Below, one piece after another: positions 12,496 to 21,414 of a stretch of 41,233 nucleotides of DNA. Origin of the DNA: Entrophospora sp. SA101 (lineage: Eukaryota; Glomeromycota; Glomeromycetes; Entrophosporales; Entrophosporaceae). The stretch's first letter is position 1. Every line of letters starts with the position of its first letter. The notes under the pieces were generated by a model. That model searched no databases. It was not told where the DNA came from and saw only the letters and a program-made list of their open reading frames with translations. The stretch spans positions 1-41,233 of the forward strand of contig CAUDNR010004615.1 in the NCBI GenBank assembly GCA_958430865.1. The letters run 5' to 3'. The position numbers and the translations under genes were made by a program.

Positions 12496-13144
12496 TAGAG
12501 CTTATTTATGAACTGGTTCGAACCAACTTGAATCATAGTCAAAAAAATATTTTGATTTAAATATTCAATGATTCAATTTAAACCATCAATGATTTGAATG
12601 ATTTAAACCATCAGCAATTTGAACAATTCATAACATTAACGATTTGAATGATTTGAATCAATTATATAAATTTAAATTTAAAACTTCAATGCATTTTTTT
12701 ATTTAAATTCATAATAAAAATTTCAACTTGAAAATTATTATGTGAAAGATTACATACATGTAGAGTTATTATGTTTAAACGTTTTCTCTCTTTTGTTGTT
12801 GGAACAAACTTTACATTTAGCAAACTCATAATGTTCACCTATTATAATGATCTCTAGCTCTTTCCACATTCTAGTTGATTGTGCATCTTTTTTTTTGTGG
12901 CTGGTTAGAACTAATTAAAGCAGGCAAAGATTATGGGTACTGCTATTATAGTTTCCGATGTGGTAATTGAATCTGAATCCAATTGTATAGAAGGTCTGGG
13001 AAGTGAAAGGGCAGAAATAAAAATTGTCATCATAAAATCATTATTGTTTAAATCATTCATGAAATTAAATTCATGTAACAAATGGTTGAATTTCACAAAA
13101 TTACTGATTCAAATCCAAATATTTGAATTGACCAGTAAGCTCTA
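12496..13144. mobile_element. hAT-like TIR element, copy in arm 1
   Basis: The ends TAGAGCTTA...TAAGCTCTA are perfect 9-bp inverted repeats. They are flanked by an 8-bp target duplication ATCATGAC (12488-12495 and 13145-13152), typical of hAT transposons. The interior is non-coding, with a degenerate tandem array at about 12555-12660 (GATTTGAATGATTT and AACCATCA motifs). A copy at the equivalent site of arm 2 (35883-36521) has the same ends and the same target duplication, so the insertion predates the duplication. Confidence 0.75.
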
Positions 13145-13503
13145 ATCATGACCGGCCATTCATTTCCTGCGATCTTTCAGAAATACCAAGTCCCAATTAT
13201 TTATGAATTTTACCCAATGGAATTTTGAAAAAACATTACTTCTTTTTTGTTTTTGTTTTGAAAAATGGATAAACAGCAATTTGAAGAACAATGCGCCAAT
13301 TTAATTAGATTCTTGTTTAAATCTTCAAACAAAAAACTCAAGAGCATTGCTTTTGACATGAATAAGAACAAATATTCAGCTCATTTAAATGTCTAGCAAG
13401 TTTCAAAAGCTTAGAAATTAAGAATGATGTAAATAGCTAATGTTTTATTTTTTTTGAAACATTTAAAATAAAAGCCTGTTTGCTTAATATTATAATTTAT
13501 ATA

Positions 13504-13773
13504 AGGAAAATATTATATACAGAAAGGTTCTTTTTATGGAATATACAGAACCCTACCAAAAATAGCAATTCATTCTATAAAAAAGGAAACTAAATTGTAG
13601 CTCAAAATTTTTGTAAAACCAATGTGACATTTATCACAGACGTGATGATTAAATTTGTGGGCTGGGGGTGGCAGGAATTACACAGTGTTTACCAACTCTA
13701 AGAATTAATCCTTATTTGTCACATAGGTTCTGTATATTTCATAAAAAGAACCTTTCTGTATATAATATTACCC
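13504..13773. mobile_element. 270-bp MITE, present only in arm 1
   Basis: Long terminal inverted repeats (about 44 bp, one mismatch in the core): the left arm contains ATACAGAAAGGTTCTTTTTA and the right arm contains its reverse complement. It is flanked by TTTATATA on both sides (13496-13503 and 13774-13781), an 8-bp target duplication. The paralogous site near 36815 has no insert. There is no coding capacity. The TSD length suggests a hAT-family helper. Confidence 0.85.
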
Positions 13774-13973
13774 TTTATATAAATATATATAATAATAGCT
13801 TTTTATGTAGAAATAGTTGAAGGCCAAACGAAAATGAAATTGCAAGAATAGATGCCTGTAACGAAGATCAAAATTACAACAACGATAATGACATTAATAT
13901 AATTAATGATTATGATGACAACAACGATAATGACAATAATAATAATTAATTATCAAAGAAATAAAAATATGAT

Positions 13974-15080
13974 TAGAGGTTGGCACCGCGCAAAAATTCT
14001 TTAACCGTTAAAATTAAGAGTTAACCGGTTAACCGGTTAATTTAGTCACGTGGAATTTTTTAACTGGTAAATTTTGATCGTTCTTTACTTACAAAATAAT
14101 CACGCGCCTGTTGAATTTTATTATTATACACTTAATAGATGCTAAATGATTACAGTCAAAAGCTCGCCACAGCGGATTCATGATTCCAGCCAAAAAATCC
14201 GTTATTATTATTATTATTATGACAAGAAATCCGCAGCGGCAAAATTGGTAATAATACAAAGCTCTCTCTCTATACCGAACCCTCTGTCCATTATATGCAT
14301 TTTTCTGCTTTCGTTCATTATAGGGAGAAATTAATAATTGAATCGGAGACGGGCGACAAAAGGGAAATTCGTTATAGAGAAATTTACTTAGTGTTCGTTA
14401 TAGAGAGGTTTAGTATAGTGCAATTAATAAACTAAATACAAAAATAAATAAATGAATAAATGAACAATACATAAGGAAATGAAAATTATTTGTTGAAATA
14501 GGATGTAATATTTGGTTGTATTATCCAATAATTTCACTTTTTTCAATGGTTTAAATGCTTTAAATTCTTTACAATCTATTTCTAAATCACTTTGTTGAAG
14601 AAAATTAAAAGCTATTTCAAAGGAAATTACGGCATCTTTCGTTGAAACTAGACATAGTGTTACTCTCAACAACTATTATATTATTGACATCATTTTGAAA
14701 TCTCTTCGACTATATTTCTTGAATTTTAATTTCATTATTAGATATTTCATTTTCAAAGGGAGAATTGCAGTTTTCCTCTATCAATTTTGGTAATTTGGAC
14801 ATTTATATGTCACGTGAATCTGCTGTAATATAGAAAGACCCCATCAAAAATCTGTGGAACAAATTTATTATTAGTAGTAGAATCCGTTATCATTATGACA
14901 AACGTCTTAATTAATATTAATAAGAGGACAATACTTAAATCTATTGTAACAAGAAATGTGATGTGGCGAGGTCCGCTGTGACGAGGTTTGACTGTAATAT
15001 ATAAAAAAAATTAATAAATGGTGGTTAACCGGTTAAAAAAATATCTTAACCGGTTAAACGGTTAACAGTGCCAACCCCTA
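13974..15080. mobile_element. TIR element with CCGGTTAACC subterminal repeats, carrying a nested element
   Basis: The ends TAGAGGTTGGCAC and GTGCCAACCCCTA are inverted repeats with one mismatch. Just inside each end are several copies of GGTTAACCGGTTAA-type motifs (14021-14041 and 15023-15066), the kind of clustered subterminal sites a transposase binds. The end sequence resembles hAT elements. No matching target duplication was found: the left flank is homologous to arm 2 but the right flank is not. A pogo-like element occupies most of the interior. Confidence 0.65.
14153..14994 (-). mobile_element. Nested pogo/Tigger-like element with decayed transposase tail
   Basis: The ends begin CAGTCAAA and finish TTTGACTG, bounded by TA on both sides. 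The left end continues as AGCTCGCCACAGCGGA and the right end mirrors it with CGTCACAGCGGA, as expected for Tc1/mariner-pogo elements. On the reverse strand a fragment at 14500-14660 (motifs STKDAVISFEIAFNFLQQSD and KEFKAFKPLKK) resembles the C-terminal tail of fungal Tigger transposases. Upstream pieces are frameshifted, so it is not autonomous. Internal GTTCGTTATAGAGAGGTTT copies near 14335-14415 look like further pogo-type terminal fragments. Confidence 0.65.
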
Positions 15081-15400
15081 ATCTTGGTTGCAGAGCCATC
15101 CTTACCCTAGAAGTAGGATCGTTGCAGATGACTTTTCATCTAACATGGCAGCCTTCTCTGGTCTGGGAAGATTAGTGAAAGCGTCGTTGATGATCGGTGC
15201 AGTCCCAGTAAACTCCAGGGCAACGCGCCCCCCTGGAATTTAATTGCATCGTTGTATCATTGGGGTGAGCAGTCAGATTAGCCTTGTGTACACGAGGAAC
15301 GAGTGAATGACTGTAAAGTGTTCAAGGTGGCATATGTGCTTCAACGCCTGCTAATTTCCGATAATCAAACATAACATATCGAAATGTTTCATATTTGAAT
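15081..15400. other. G+C-rich structured segment; candidate non-coding RNA
   Basis: The lines I counted here are 43-60% G+C, far above the surrounding DNA. No reading frame of useful length is present. Local hairpins are visible: 15098-15119 (ATCCTTAC/GTAGGAT), 15126-15141 (AGATGA, CTTT loop, TCATCT), 15215-15236 (CCAGGG/CCCTGG) and 15270-15313 (CAGTCA/TGACTG), the last enclosing CCTTGTGTACACGAGG at 15282-15297. It is not a tRNA, U1-U6 snRNA or U3 by the motifs I know. SRP, RNase P/MRP or telomerase RNA, or a SINE, remain possible. The strand is unknown. It begins directly at the right end of the TIR element. Confidence 0.35.
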
Positions 15401-15787
15401 TGTTTCTTTTTCAATGGTGTGCTACCTTGACATCTTGTAATCATATTAATAACAATATTAGTAACAATTACGCAAAGAAAAATACCAATCGTTTGTTCAC
15501 CATCTTATTACCCAGCGAGATCTACTCCGCGTTTTGATTTCCAATTATATATATTTAAAAGACACCACATTATATCAACACAAATAAAAAAAGGTATCTC
15601 TGTCATTAACACGTTTCTTTTTAGAACCAATCGTGCCAAATAACATCACTCGCGTTTTGTCATCTGTCAAAAAATAAATTGTTTTTCCAAAAAAAAAAAA
15701 AAATCAATTCGCGTCTGTCCCCCCAAAAAAAACATAAATAATTAATTTGTTATTTGATCGACAAACGTACACATTCATTTTAAAAAA
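15401..15787. other. Upstream region of the nuclease-like gene
   Basis: A+T-rich sequence with poly-A runs and a short C-run (15719-15724), ending at the ATG at 15788. Presumed promoter and 5' leader of the next gene. No specific element was identified. Confidence 0.4.
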
Positions 15788-16402
15788 ATGTCAAAATCAG
15801 TGACAAAAAGAAGAAAACGCGAAGACAACTTCATTGAAACGAGACCTGAGTAAGTGTTATAAGAATGGTGGTGGTTATCGCCACCACTCGTCACTCATCA
15901 CTCTAGTTATTAATAAAAAGAATGATGATACTGCAACTTGTTATATTCTATATAGTTCTTATCATTTATTTTAATTAATCAATTTAATAATAATATCTAG
16001 AAAACATTCATTCATTTATTTGGAACAAAAGAAAATATTCGAAGAATTATTGGAAAATTCAAAACATGAAGAATTAGTCCTTAAATGTTTTTGTTATTTG
16101 TTAAAACAAGATCTCTTGCTCTACGAAAAAAAAGAACAGAATGACATGCTTAAATTAATTTTATTTGAAATAGACAAAGAATTACAGCTGGATAATTCAA
16201 GTTTCTCAGATAAATATCTTAAAACATTTAAAAAGGTACATTCAATCCTGATAAATCCATTAACAAATCTGGTAAGTATAATCTTAAATAAATAAAGACA
16301 TTAGCAAAGATTTTTTGCTAGAGGAAGTAAAATTAAAAAGATATCTCTATTATACAAATATAACGAACTTTACTCAACTATTTTCTGTTTACTTTTTGCA
16401 AA

Positions 16403-16435
16403 CATTTAACTAATTAATAATTAATTAGTTAAATG
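16403..16435. repeat. Perfect inverted repeat in an intron
   Basis: CATTTAACTAATTA and its exact reverse complement flank a 5-bp spacer, giving a 14-bp-stem hairpin in the second intron of the nuclease-like gene. It could be a fold in the pre-mRNA or the relic of a tiny palindromic element. It is A+T-rich, so chance is not excluded. Confidence 0.6.
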
Positions 16436-17262
16436 AATAGAAAGTAACAAATATTTGTTAACTAAATTTAGAGATAGAAAGTTTTCAGACTTTTTTTAGT
16501 AGAAAACTTCTAATTTTGTTAAAATTTTTTAATTGTGTGTTTTTAGTTCCAAAAAGGTATTATTAACAGCATTTGGGTTACGATTGATGGTTACAAAAAA
16601 GTATTAAGAATTTTAGACAAAATAAATTTCAAGGACAATGATTACAGCAATGATGAATCACAAGACACTGATTCTCTAAATAGTAGCAGTAGTTACGAAT
16701 GTTATGAAGATAGTAACAATAGTAGCAAAGAAGATGAAGATGATATGCAGAAGAGAAAAAACTTGTTAAGAAATCTGAAGAATACATGTACTCATATAAA
16801 TGTTTGTAAATGTAACTATTATTTTCATTTTTGGTAACATATATAAAAATTCCACCATTTAAAAAATATTAACATTTTTTAGAAAATTGTTGAGTGGAAA
16901 ATTGATGGTTATGATGTGTTAAATGAAATCTTTCAAAATATTAAAAAAGATTCCATTGAGAATTTTTCACATGACTGTCCATTAATGTCATTGAATGTAG
17001 ATTATAATATCAACTGGACTATTAATAGTAAAACCAGACTAATCAAAAAGTTTTATAGTTCCATTAAGAGAAATTCCATCTATGCTACCTTTACACCATC
17101 ATTAGGCAATAATATATGTGAAAAACGTCTAAAATTTTTGTTGTAGGTATCTTCATATTATTATTAGTCTATATTATTAATTGTTTAATATAATTATAAA
17201 TTACTAGAAATCTGAGATGGGATCTCAACCAAGTAAAAAATATACCAGCATCATATTACAAC

Positions 17263-17380
17263 CAGTGTTGAAATTTCGTTGTGTAACCAGTACAAATTTA
17301 GAAACTATCTCCAAAATTAAAAACTTGATTGGTGTGTAATGTTACACCCCCGCATTCCCCGCACCGAATTTTCAACACTG
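17263..17380. mobile_element. 118-bp hAT-type MITE inside exon 5
   Basis: The ends CAGTGTTGAAA and TTTTCAACACTG are inverted repeats. The flanking 8 bp ATTACAAC are perfectly duplicated (17255-17262 and 17381-17388). Removing the element and one flank restores a continuous reading frame across the site, which proves it is an insertion. The interior is relatively G+C-rich (CCCCCGCATTCCCCGCACC) and non-coding. The near-perfect ends suggest a recent event. Confidence 0.92.
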
Positions 17381-18219
17381 ATTACAACGAGGGTACCTAT
17401 GAACATGAAATTGGTTCATTTTTTGATGTTCTGTTAAATTTTAATGATGTTCAAGTAGCTTGGTAATTAAAATTTCATTGTATAAATGATACCAAATAAA
17501 CCAACAATTAGTTAAGCAATTGTTTATATACAGGAATGAAGAAGAGAGCGAAGCATCAAAGGAAAGGGTGATCTCCACTACAAATGATAGAGTATATGGT
17601 CATAAGCCTGATTTTCAGGTTTTATATTATCTTCAGTTTGAGACATATGAATTAGCATTTTGTGAAATTAGTGGAGTTCCTGAGCTTGTTGACACAAAAA
17701 AATTTAATGCTGACAAGAACAAACTATGTAGATTTGGATCAGATGCAAAGGCTAGAATGCTAAAAAAAATTTATGACATAGATAGTGGCTATTTCTACAA
17801 AAATCTTCAAAATTTGCTCAAAATTCCAATCATGTTGATACAAGTTTATCGTGAGTATTTAGCTGATAAGGATATCTAATTTCATATGTATACATGAATA
17901 TTGACTTTTAACTTGAATAGGTTCAACACTGTATATATATCAATATACACAAGAAGCAATGGTCGATCTTAGCAGCAACAATATTTATTCACCAATCGGA
18001 AGCTTTATTTTACTTGATGAAATTGAATATTTTTTTGAAAAGCAAACAGAGTTGTATCAAATTGATTTCATCACTAAGCTATTGAAAGTAAGAGAATCAG
18101 TTAAAAAAACTTTGTCAGAGATTAAATTACACTTTAATGAAGCAACTTTACAAGTAACTAAACCACCTTGGCAAATAGCAAGAATTAATTACAATGTAGT
18201 ACTAACTACACCAAATTAA

Positions 18220-18514
18220 TAGATATAAAGAAAATCAAAAACCAATAAAATTGATAAATATAAAGCCACTTACAATAAAAATTAATTAACAAAAAATTGC
18301 TTTACTAAAAATAAAAAAAACCACTTGACAGACTATTAATTGAATGCTTTGAAATAAAATTGCAACCAGATTGATAATTGGTTAACACGAAACTATTGGT
18401 TTGCTATTGTGAGCATGTAAATTCCAGCTACACTGACTCAACATGCCCAATAAATATGTATAAATAATATAAAGTCATATAATATATATATATATACTAC
18501 CCAGGTTTTCCAAA
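18220..18514. other. Intergenic, 3' flank of the nuclease-like gene
   Basis: A+T-rich sequence with AATAAA-like signals after 18235. No gene seen. Confidence 0.5.
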
Positions 18515-18700
18515 TACTCTTGAGGTGTCCCATGACTGTTCCCCTCGACCAAAAGTTGATACTCTCTAGGTGTCCCCTGACTGTTCTCCTAGACCCAATA
18601 AAATACCTCTAAGTGTCCCCTGACTGTTCTCCTAGACTAAAGAAAGGAATTAAAAGAAAATATTTACAACTATGCTACTTGAGGCGTCCCACCAAGCAAC
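18515..18700. repeat. 44/45-bp minisatellite
   Basis: Three units starting near 18516, 18561 and 18605 share the core GGTGTCCC(C/A)TGACTGTTC(T/C)CCT(A/C)GAC. A fourth, truncated unit (TTGAGGCGTCCCACCAAG) is at about 18680. Units are more G+C-rich than their surroundings. On the reverse strand the repeats stay open in one frame for part of the array, so they could be a relic of a repeat-bearing protein, but no gene structure was found. Confidence 0.8.
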
Positions 18701-18932
18701 ACAGTAAAGTTAAAGGGGTTCCTGACTAATAATTAAAGGTTGGCCAAACCTTTACTCATTAGAAAGGATTATAAATATAATCATACTAATATTATAATAA
18801 TTAATAATAGCATATGATAAGCAAATTAATGATGATGATAAAATTAATTACAATTATTAATTTAGAATTCATAGATAGTCATCCCTCATCTCTTGAGTGC
18901 ATATATGGCAATAATAATAATAAAGATGTTAG

Positions 18933-19160
18933 CTAACCAACATCAAGTGATATTACAGGTTTGCACCTATAATGTTCTGTATAGGTTGATGCATCTTTAA
19001 TTACATTTTCAAGAAATACTTTCAACATGTCACTTGTTTCTTCATATAACTCCCCATAATGTGCTAATCTTTTGATGGAGGGATCTGATAATCCTTTAAT
19101 GTTGTCACTAAGTATTTTTCAATGTCATTTAGCACCTCTCCTTCCAATTCCTTCCCTTTT
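18933..19160 (-). pseudogene. Histone H4 pseudogene
   Basis: The reverse strand reads an H4-like protein in one frame: GIGRRGAK, then [19 protein letters not shown] where H4 has KRHRKVLRDNIQG, then [35 protein letters not shown] and SLDVG followed by a stop (18933-18935) where H4 has MDVVYAL. About six residues of the GGVKRIS segment are deleted. Two conserved arginines are stop codons (TGA) and the last 15 or so residues are lost. No intron is visible. H4 is one of the most conserved proteins known, so this amount of change means loss of function. A working H4 must be elsewhere. Confidence 0.85.
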
Positions 19161-20325
19161 GATTATTTATATTATTCTGTTGTAAGATTTTATGAAAATT
19201 TAATAAATTACCAAACAGAAAAGTTTGTTAAATGCCTGCCTCTTCTACAACATATTATCAAAAATTTGATAAGATGCATCATCACTATAAATATTATTTA
19301 TTCAATATCATTAATATTTATATTATTGTCAATATCATTATCACCATGAATATTATTTTCAATAATATTATTAATATTTCCATTATCATCAATATCATAA
19401 AAATTTTCATTATCATTAAATACCATATGGCAATGGCTATATTCCATTACAAAAAAGTTAAAATTAAATTCAAGTTAATTTTAAAGAAAAAATGATGATG
19501 CATTCTTTAAGAAAACAAAAACATCTATCTAAATTAACAAAAATATAAAATCAATAGATTAATAAAAAATTTTGCTTAGAGCTTACATCATCATTGGATA
19601 CCATGATCTTTCAATTTATTTTTTAATGATTTTTTAATTTGTTAATTGTTTTTTAATTTATCATTTATTCTTGAACATTTTTTATTCATTAATCTTGTTA
19701 TAAAGAAACTAATTTTAAATTCTATTATTGGGAAGTCCAAATTAATTAAACAAAACAATCAGTATTGCTTATTTGAAGATAATATATTATATTTAACCCA
19801 GTCTCTTTATCAATAAAGTGCTCAAGATCCTTCCATAGACTTTCAATAAAAATCAAACCCACCAGTGATAAAAAAATTCAATTTTTTTGATTTATATCAT
19901 AGAGTTGGTTATTGTATGTTTCCAATTAACAATATGCAGGGAGGCTCATTGGTAAAAATTGTTGTTTTTTTTATTAATCATCTTTTGATAAAATAAACTA
20001 TTGCAAAAATTTATTTATTGTTTAATGAAATAGAGTTACTAGTTTGCTTTTTCTTATTTTGATTATGGATGGTAGGTTAATTTAAATCTAGACCATAACT
20101 ATTCTTCATGGAGTCAATTAATCAAAATTCTTTGATTTTTTTTTTTTTGTAAGTTACTCAATAACCATGTTTATTATAGACTCATCCAAATTTAATTTAT
20201 TCCATTCACCCCATCCATCATTACAGGATCAATCTTTCAATTTTAAAAAAGTGATAAATATATATATATGTATGAAAGTAATAATTATAGTGGTCCTGCT
20301 GGATATCAAAAGCAATTGATTTTTT
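19161..20325. other. A+T-rich intergenic sequence
   Basis: Simple ATT/ATC-rich repeats (about 19250-19420) followed by low-complexity DNA with T-runs. No gene, RNA or element recognised. The small reading frames here are low-complexity Ile/Asn strings. Confidence 0.6.
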
Positions 20326-20329
20326 AGAG

Positions 20330-21240
20330 AAAAGTTGCAATTGTGGTCGCTCAGCAAGAATGAATTTGCAGAATTATATGAATCCTTTCCAAATTTGAAA
20401 AAGACATATTTTTAATAGCCCAGCTTAAAACTGTAGATGGTGGATCAATAAGCACTAACAGATGCCTTAAAAAAGAAAACTAGATCTAACAAAAGGACTT
20501 TCTATCATTGATATCACAACACACCACTTTGTCAAAAAAAGTAGGAATTGGTAGGACTTACTTTGAAAAGATCAGAAATCGGACCTGATGAACAATGGCC
20601 TTCTAGCAAGAGTTCATGGCAATTTAAAGAGAATGCCTCAATGAAAAACTAAGATGATGATTGATAAAAATGTTGCAGCAGTTGTAAATAATTTTTTAGA
20701 AAATTATGCCAAGTTCATTCATGATTGCCAAGCCTAGGAAGAAGTGTTTGTAGAATAATAACCTAATCAGTTATATTTTTACCAGCCAAAATGAGTTATA
20801 AATGAGTATACAGAGATTTACTGGGCTGGTCTGGAAGAAGATAACAAATTGAAACATAATGTATTCAGAAAGTATGACATCAATCAACACCAGAGATTCA
20901 AATTATGAGCCCAAGGACTGGTTTGCATTATAATCCTCATCAGGAGGAAGAAGCCAAAGATTTACTGAAAAGGATTAAAGAACATCTGTCCAAAGCAAAA
21001 TTATAAAGAAGCTGTTATAATAAGAACACCAAATTAATTAAAGAGCAGAGAAAACTGGTTGTTCAAAATTATTCCCAAGGTAAAACACAGTATTTCAGTG
21101 TTGATACTACTGCTCATTATAGTTATGAATAGCCCAAAATGCTCATTTACCTCATACTGATCAACAAGTAAATAAGATCTATCATATTAGCCCACGTAAA
21201 GTCCATTTATTTGGTATTCAAAATGAGAACAAATAAATTA
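20330..21240 (+). pseudogene. Decayed mobile-element-like protein (copy 2)
   Basis: A long + strand relic interrupted by stops and frame changes. Recognisable pieces are QLWSLSKNEFAELYESFPN (about 20340), EIQIMSPRTGLHYNPHQEE (about 20900) and SPRKVHLFGIQNE (about 21190). The middle piece matches copy 1 at 7780-8130, but the CxxC-containing stretch has been deleted. The order fits a protein family repeated in arbuscular mycorrhizal genomes that I believe is transposon-borne; the exact class is unknown to me. It ends about 175 bp before the ALG7 start. Confidence 0.55.
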
Positions 21241-21414
21241 ATTGTGTTGTACCGCATAATATGTAATAATTTATTATATTGATCGACACAATATAGCCCA
21301 AATTTGGTAAAATACCATTACGGGACAAATTGATTTTAAACACGTTTAAAAAATAAAGTATATAAGATAAAATCGGTGAAAACAAATTTCTTTTCTCTCT
21401 AAAAAAAAATAAAG

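Larger units (their letters stand above)
10001..13973. repeat. Segmental duplication, arm 1
   Basis: Matches 34265-37011 in the same orientation. The V-ATPase part (10001-11588) is essentially identical to its partner. From about 12500 on, substitutions and indels become common. Arm 1 additionally holds the tandem 877-bp copy and the 270-bp MITE at 13504. Similarity stops at 13973, exactly where the 1.1-kb TIR element begins. Confidence 0.88.
15788..18219 (+). pseudogene. Putative PD-(D/E)XK nuclease-like family protein, interrupted by a MITE
   Basis: Seven exons: 15788-15849, 16001-16271, 16547-16801, 16883-17142, 17208-17462, 17534-17850, 17921-18219. Excluding the MITE and one target duplicate they sum to 1593 nt, an uninterrupted 530-codon gene. 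The N terminus is basic (MSKSVTKRRKR), a possible nuclear signal. An acidic, Ser/Asn-rich linker follows (exon 3). Exon 6 carries GHKPDF (Asp codon at 17610) and, 18 codons on, CEISG (Glu at 17664), then Lys-rich KKFNADKNKL. This resembles the core of a PD-(D/E)XK-like family I recall as common in Mucoromycota. No canonical ExK is present, so catalysis is uncertain. The 118-bp insertion in exon 5 brings a TGA three codons after the junction, and I found no splice pair that removes it in frame. Exon 3's end (GTTTGT donor) is the weakest boundary. Probably recently inactivated, or a truncated-product allele. Confidence 0.7.

Noticed and set aside
12510..12530. GGTTCGAACC resembling a tRNA B box
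   Set aside because: There is no acceptor stem, anticodon loop or A box around it; it is part of a low-complexity repeat in the hAT-like element.
12933..13145. 70-codon + strand reading frame, with a reverse frame at 12911-13096
   Set aside because: It lies inside a TIR element, is disrupted in the paralogous copy and has no family resemblance.
14424..14672. 82-codon reverse-strand frame as a separate gene
   Set aside because: Its sequence fits the C-terminal tail of a Tigger transposase and sits within TA-flanked inverted repeats, so it was treated as part of the element.
19122..19495. Overlapping Ile/Asn-rich reading frames
   Set aside because: They come from simple ATT/ATC repeats and show no protein-like complexity.
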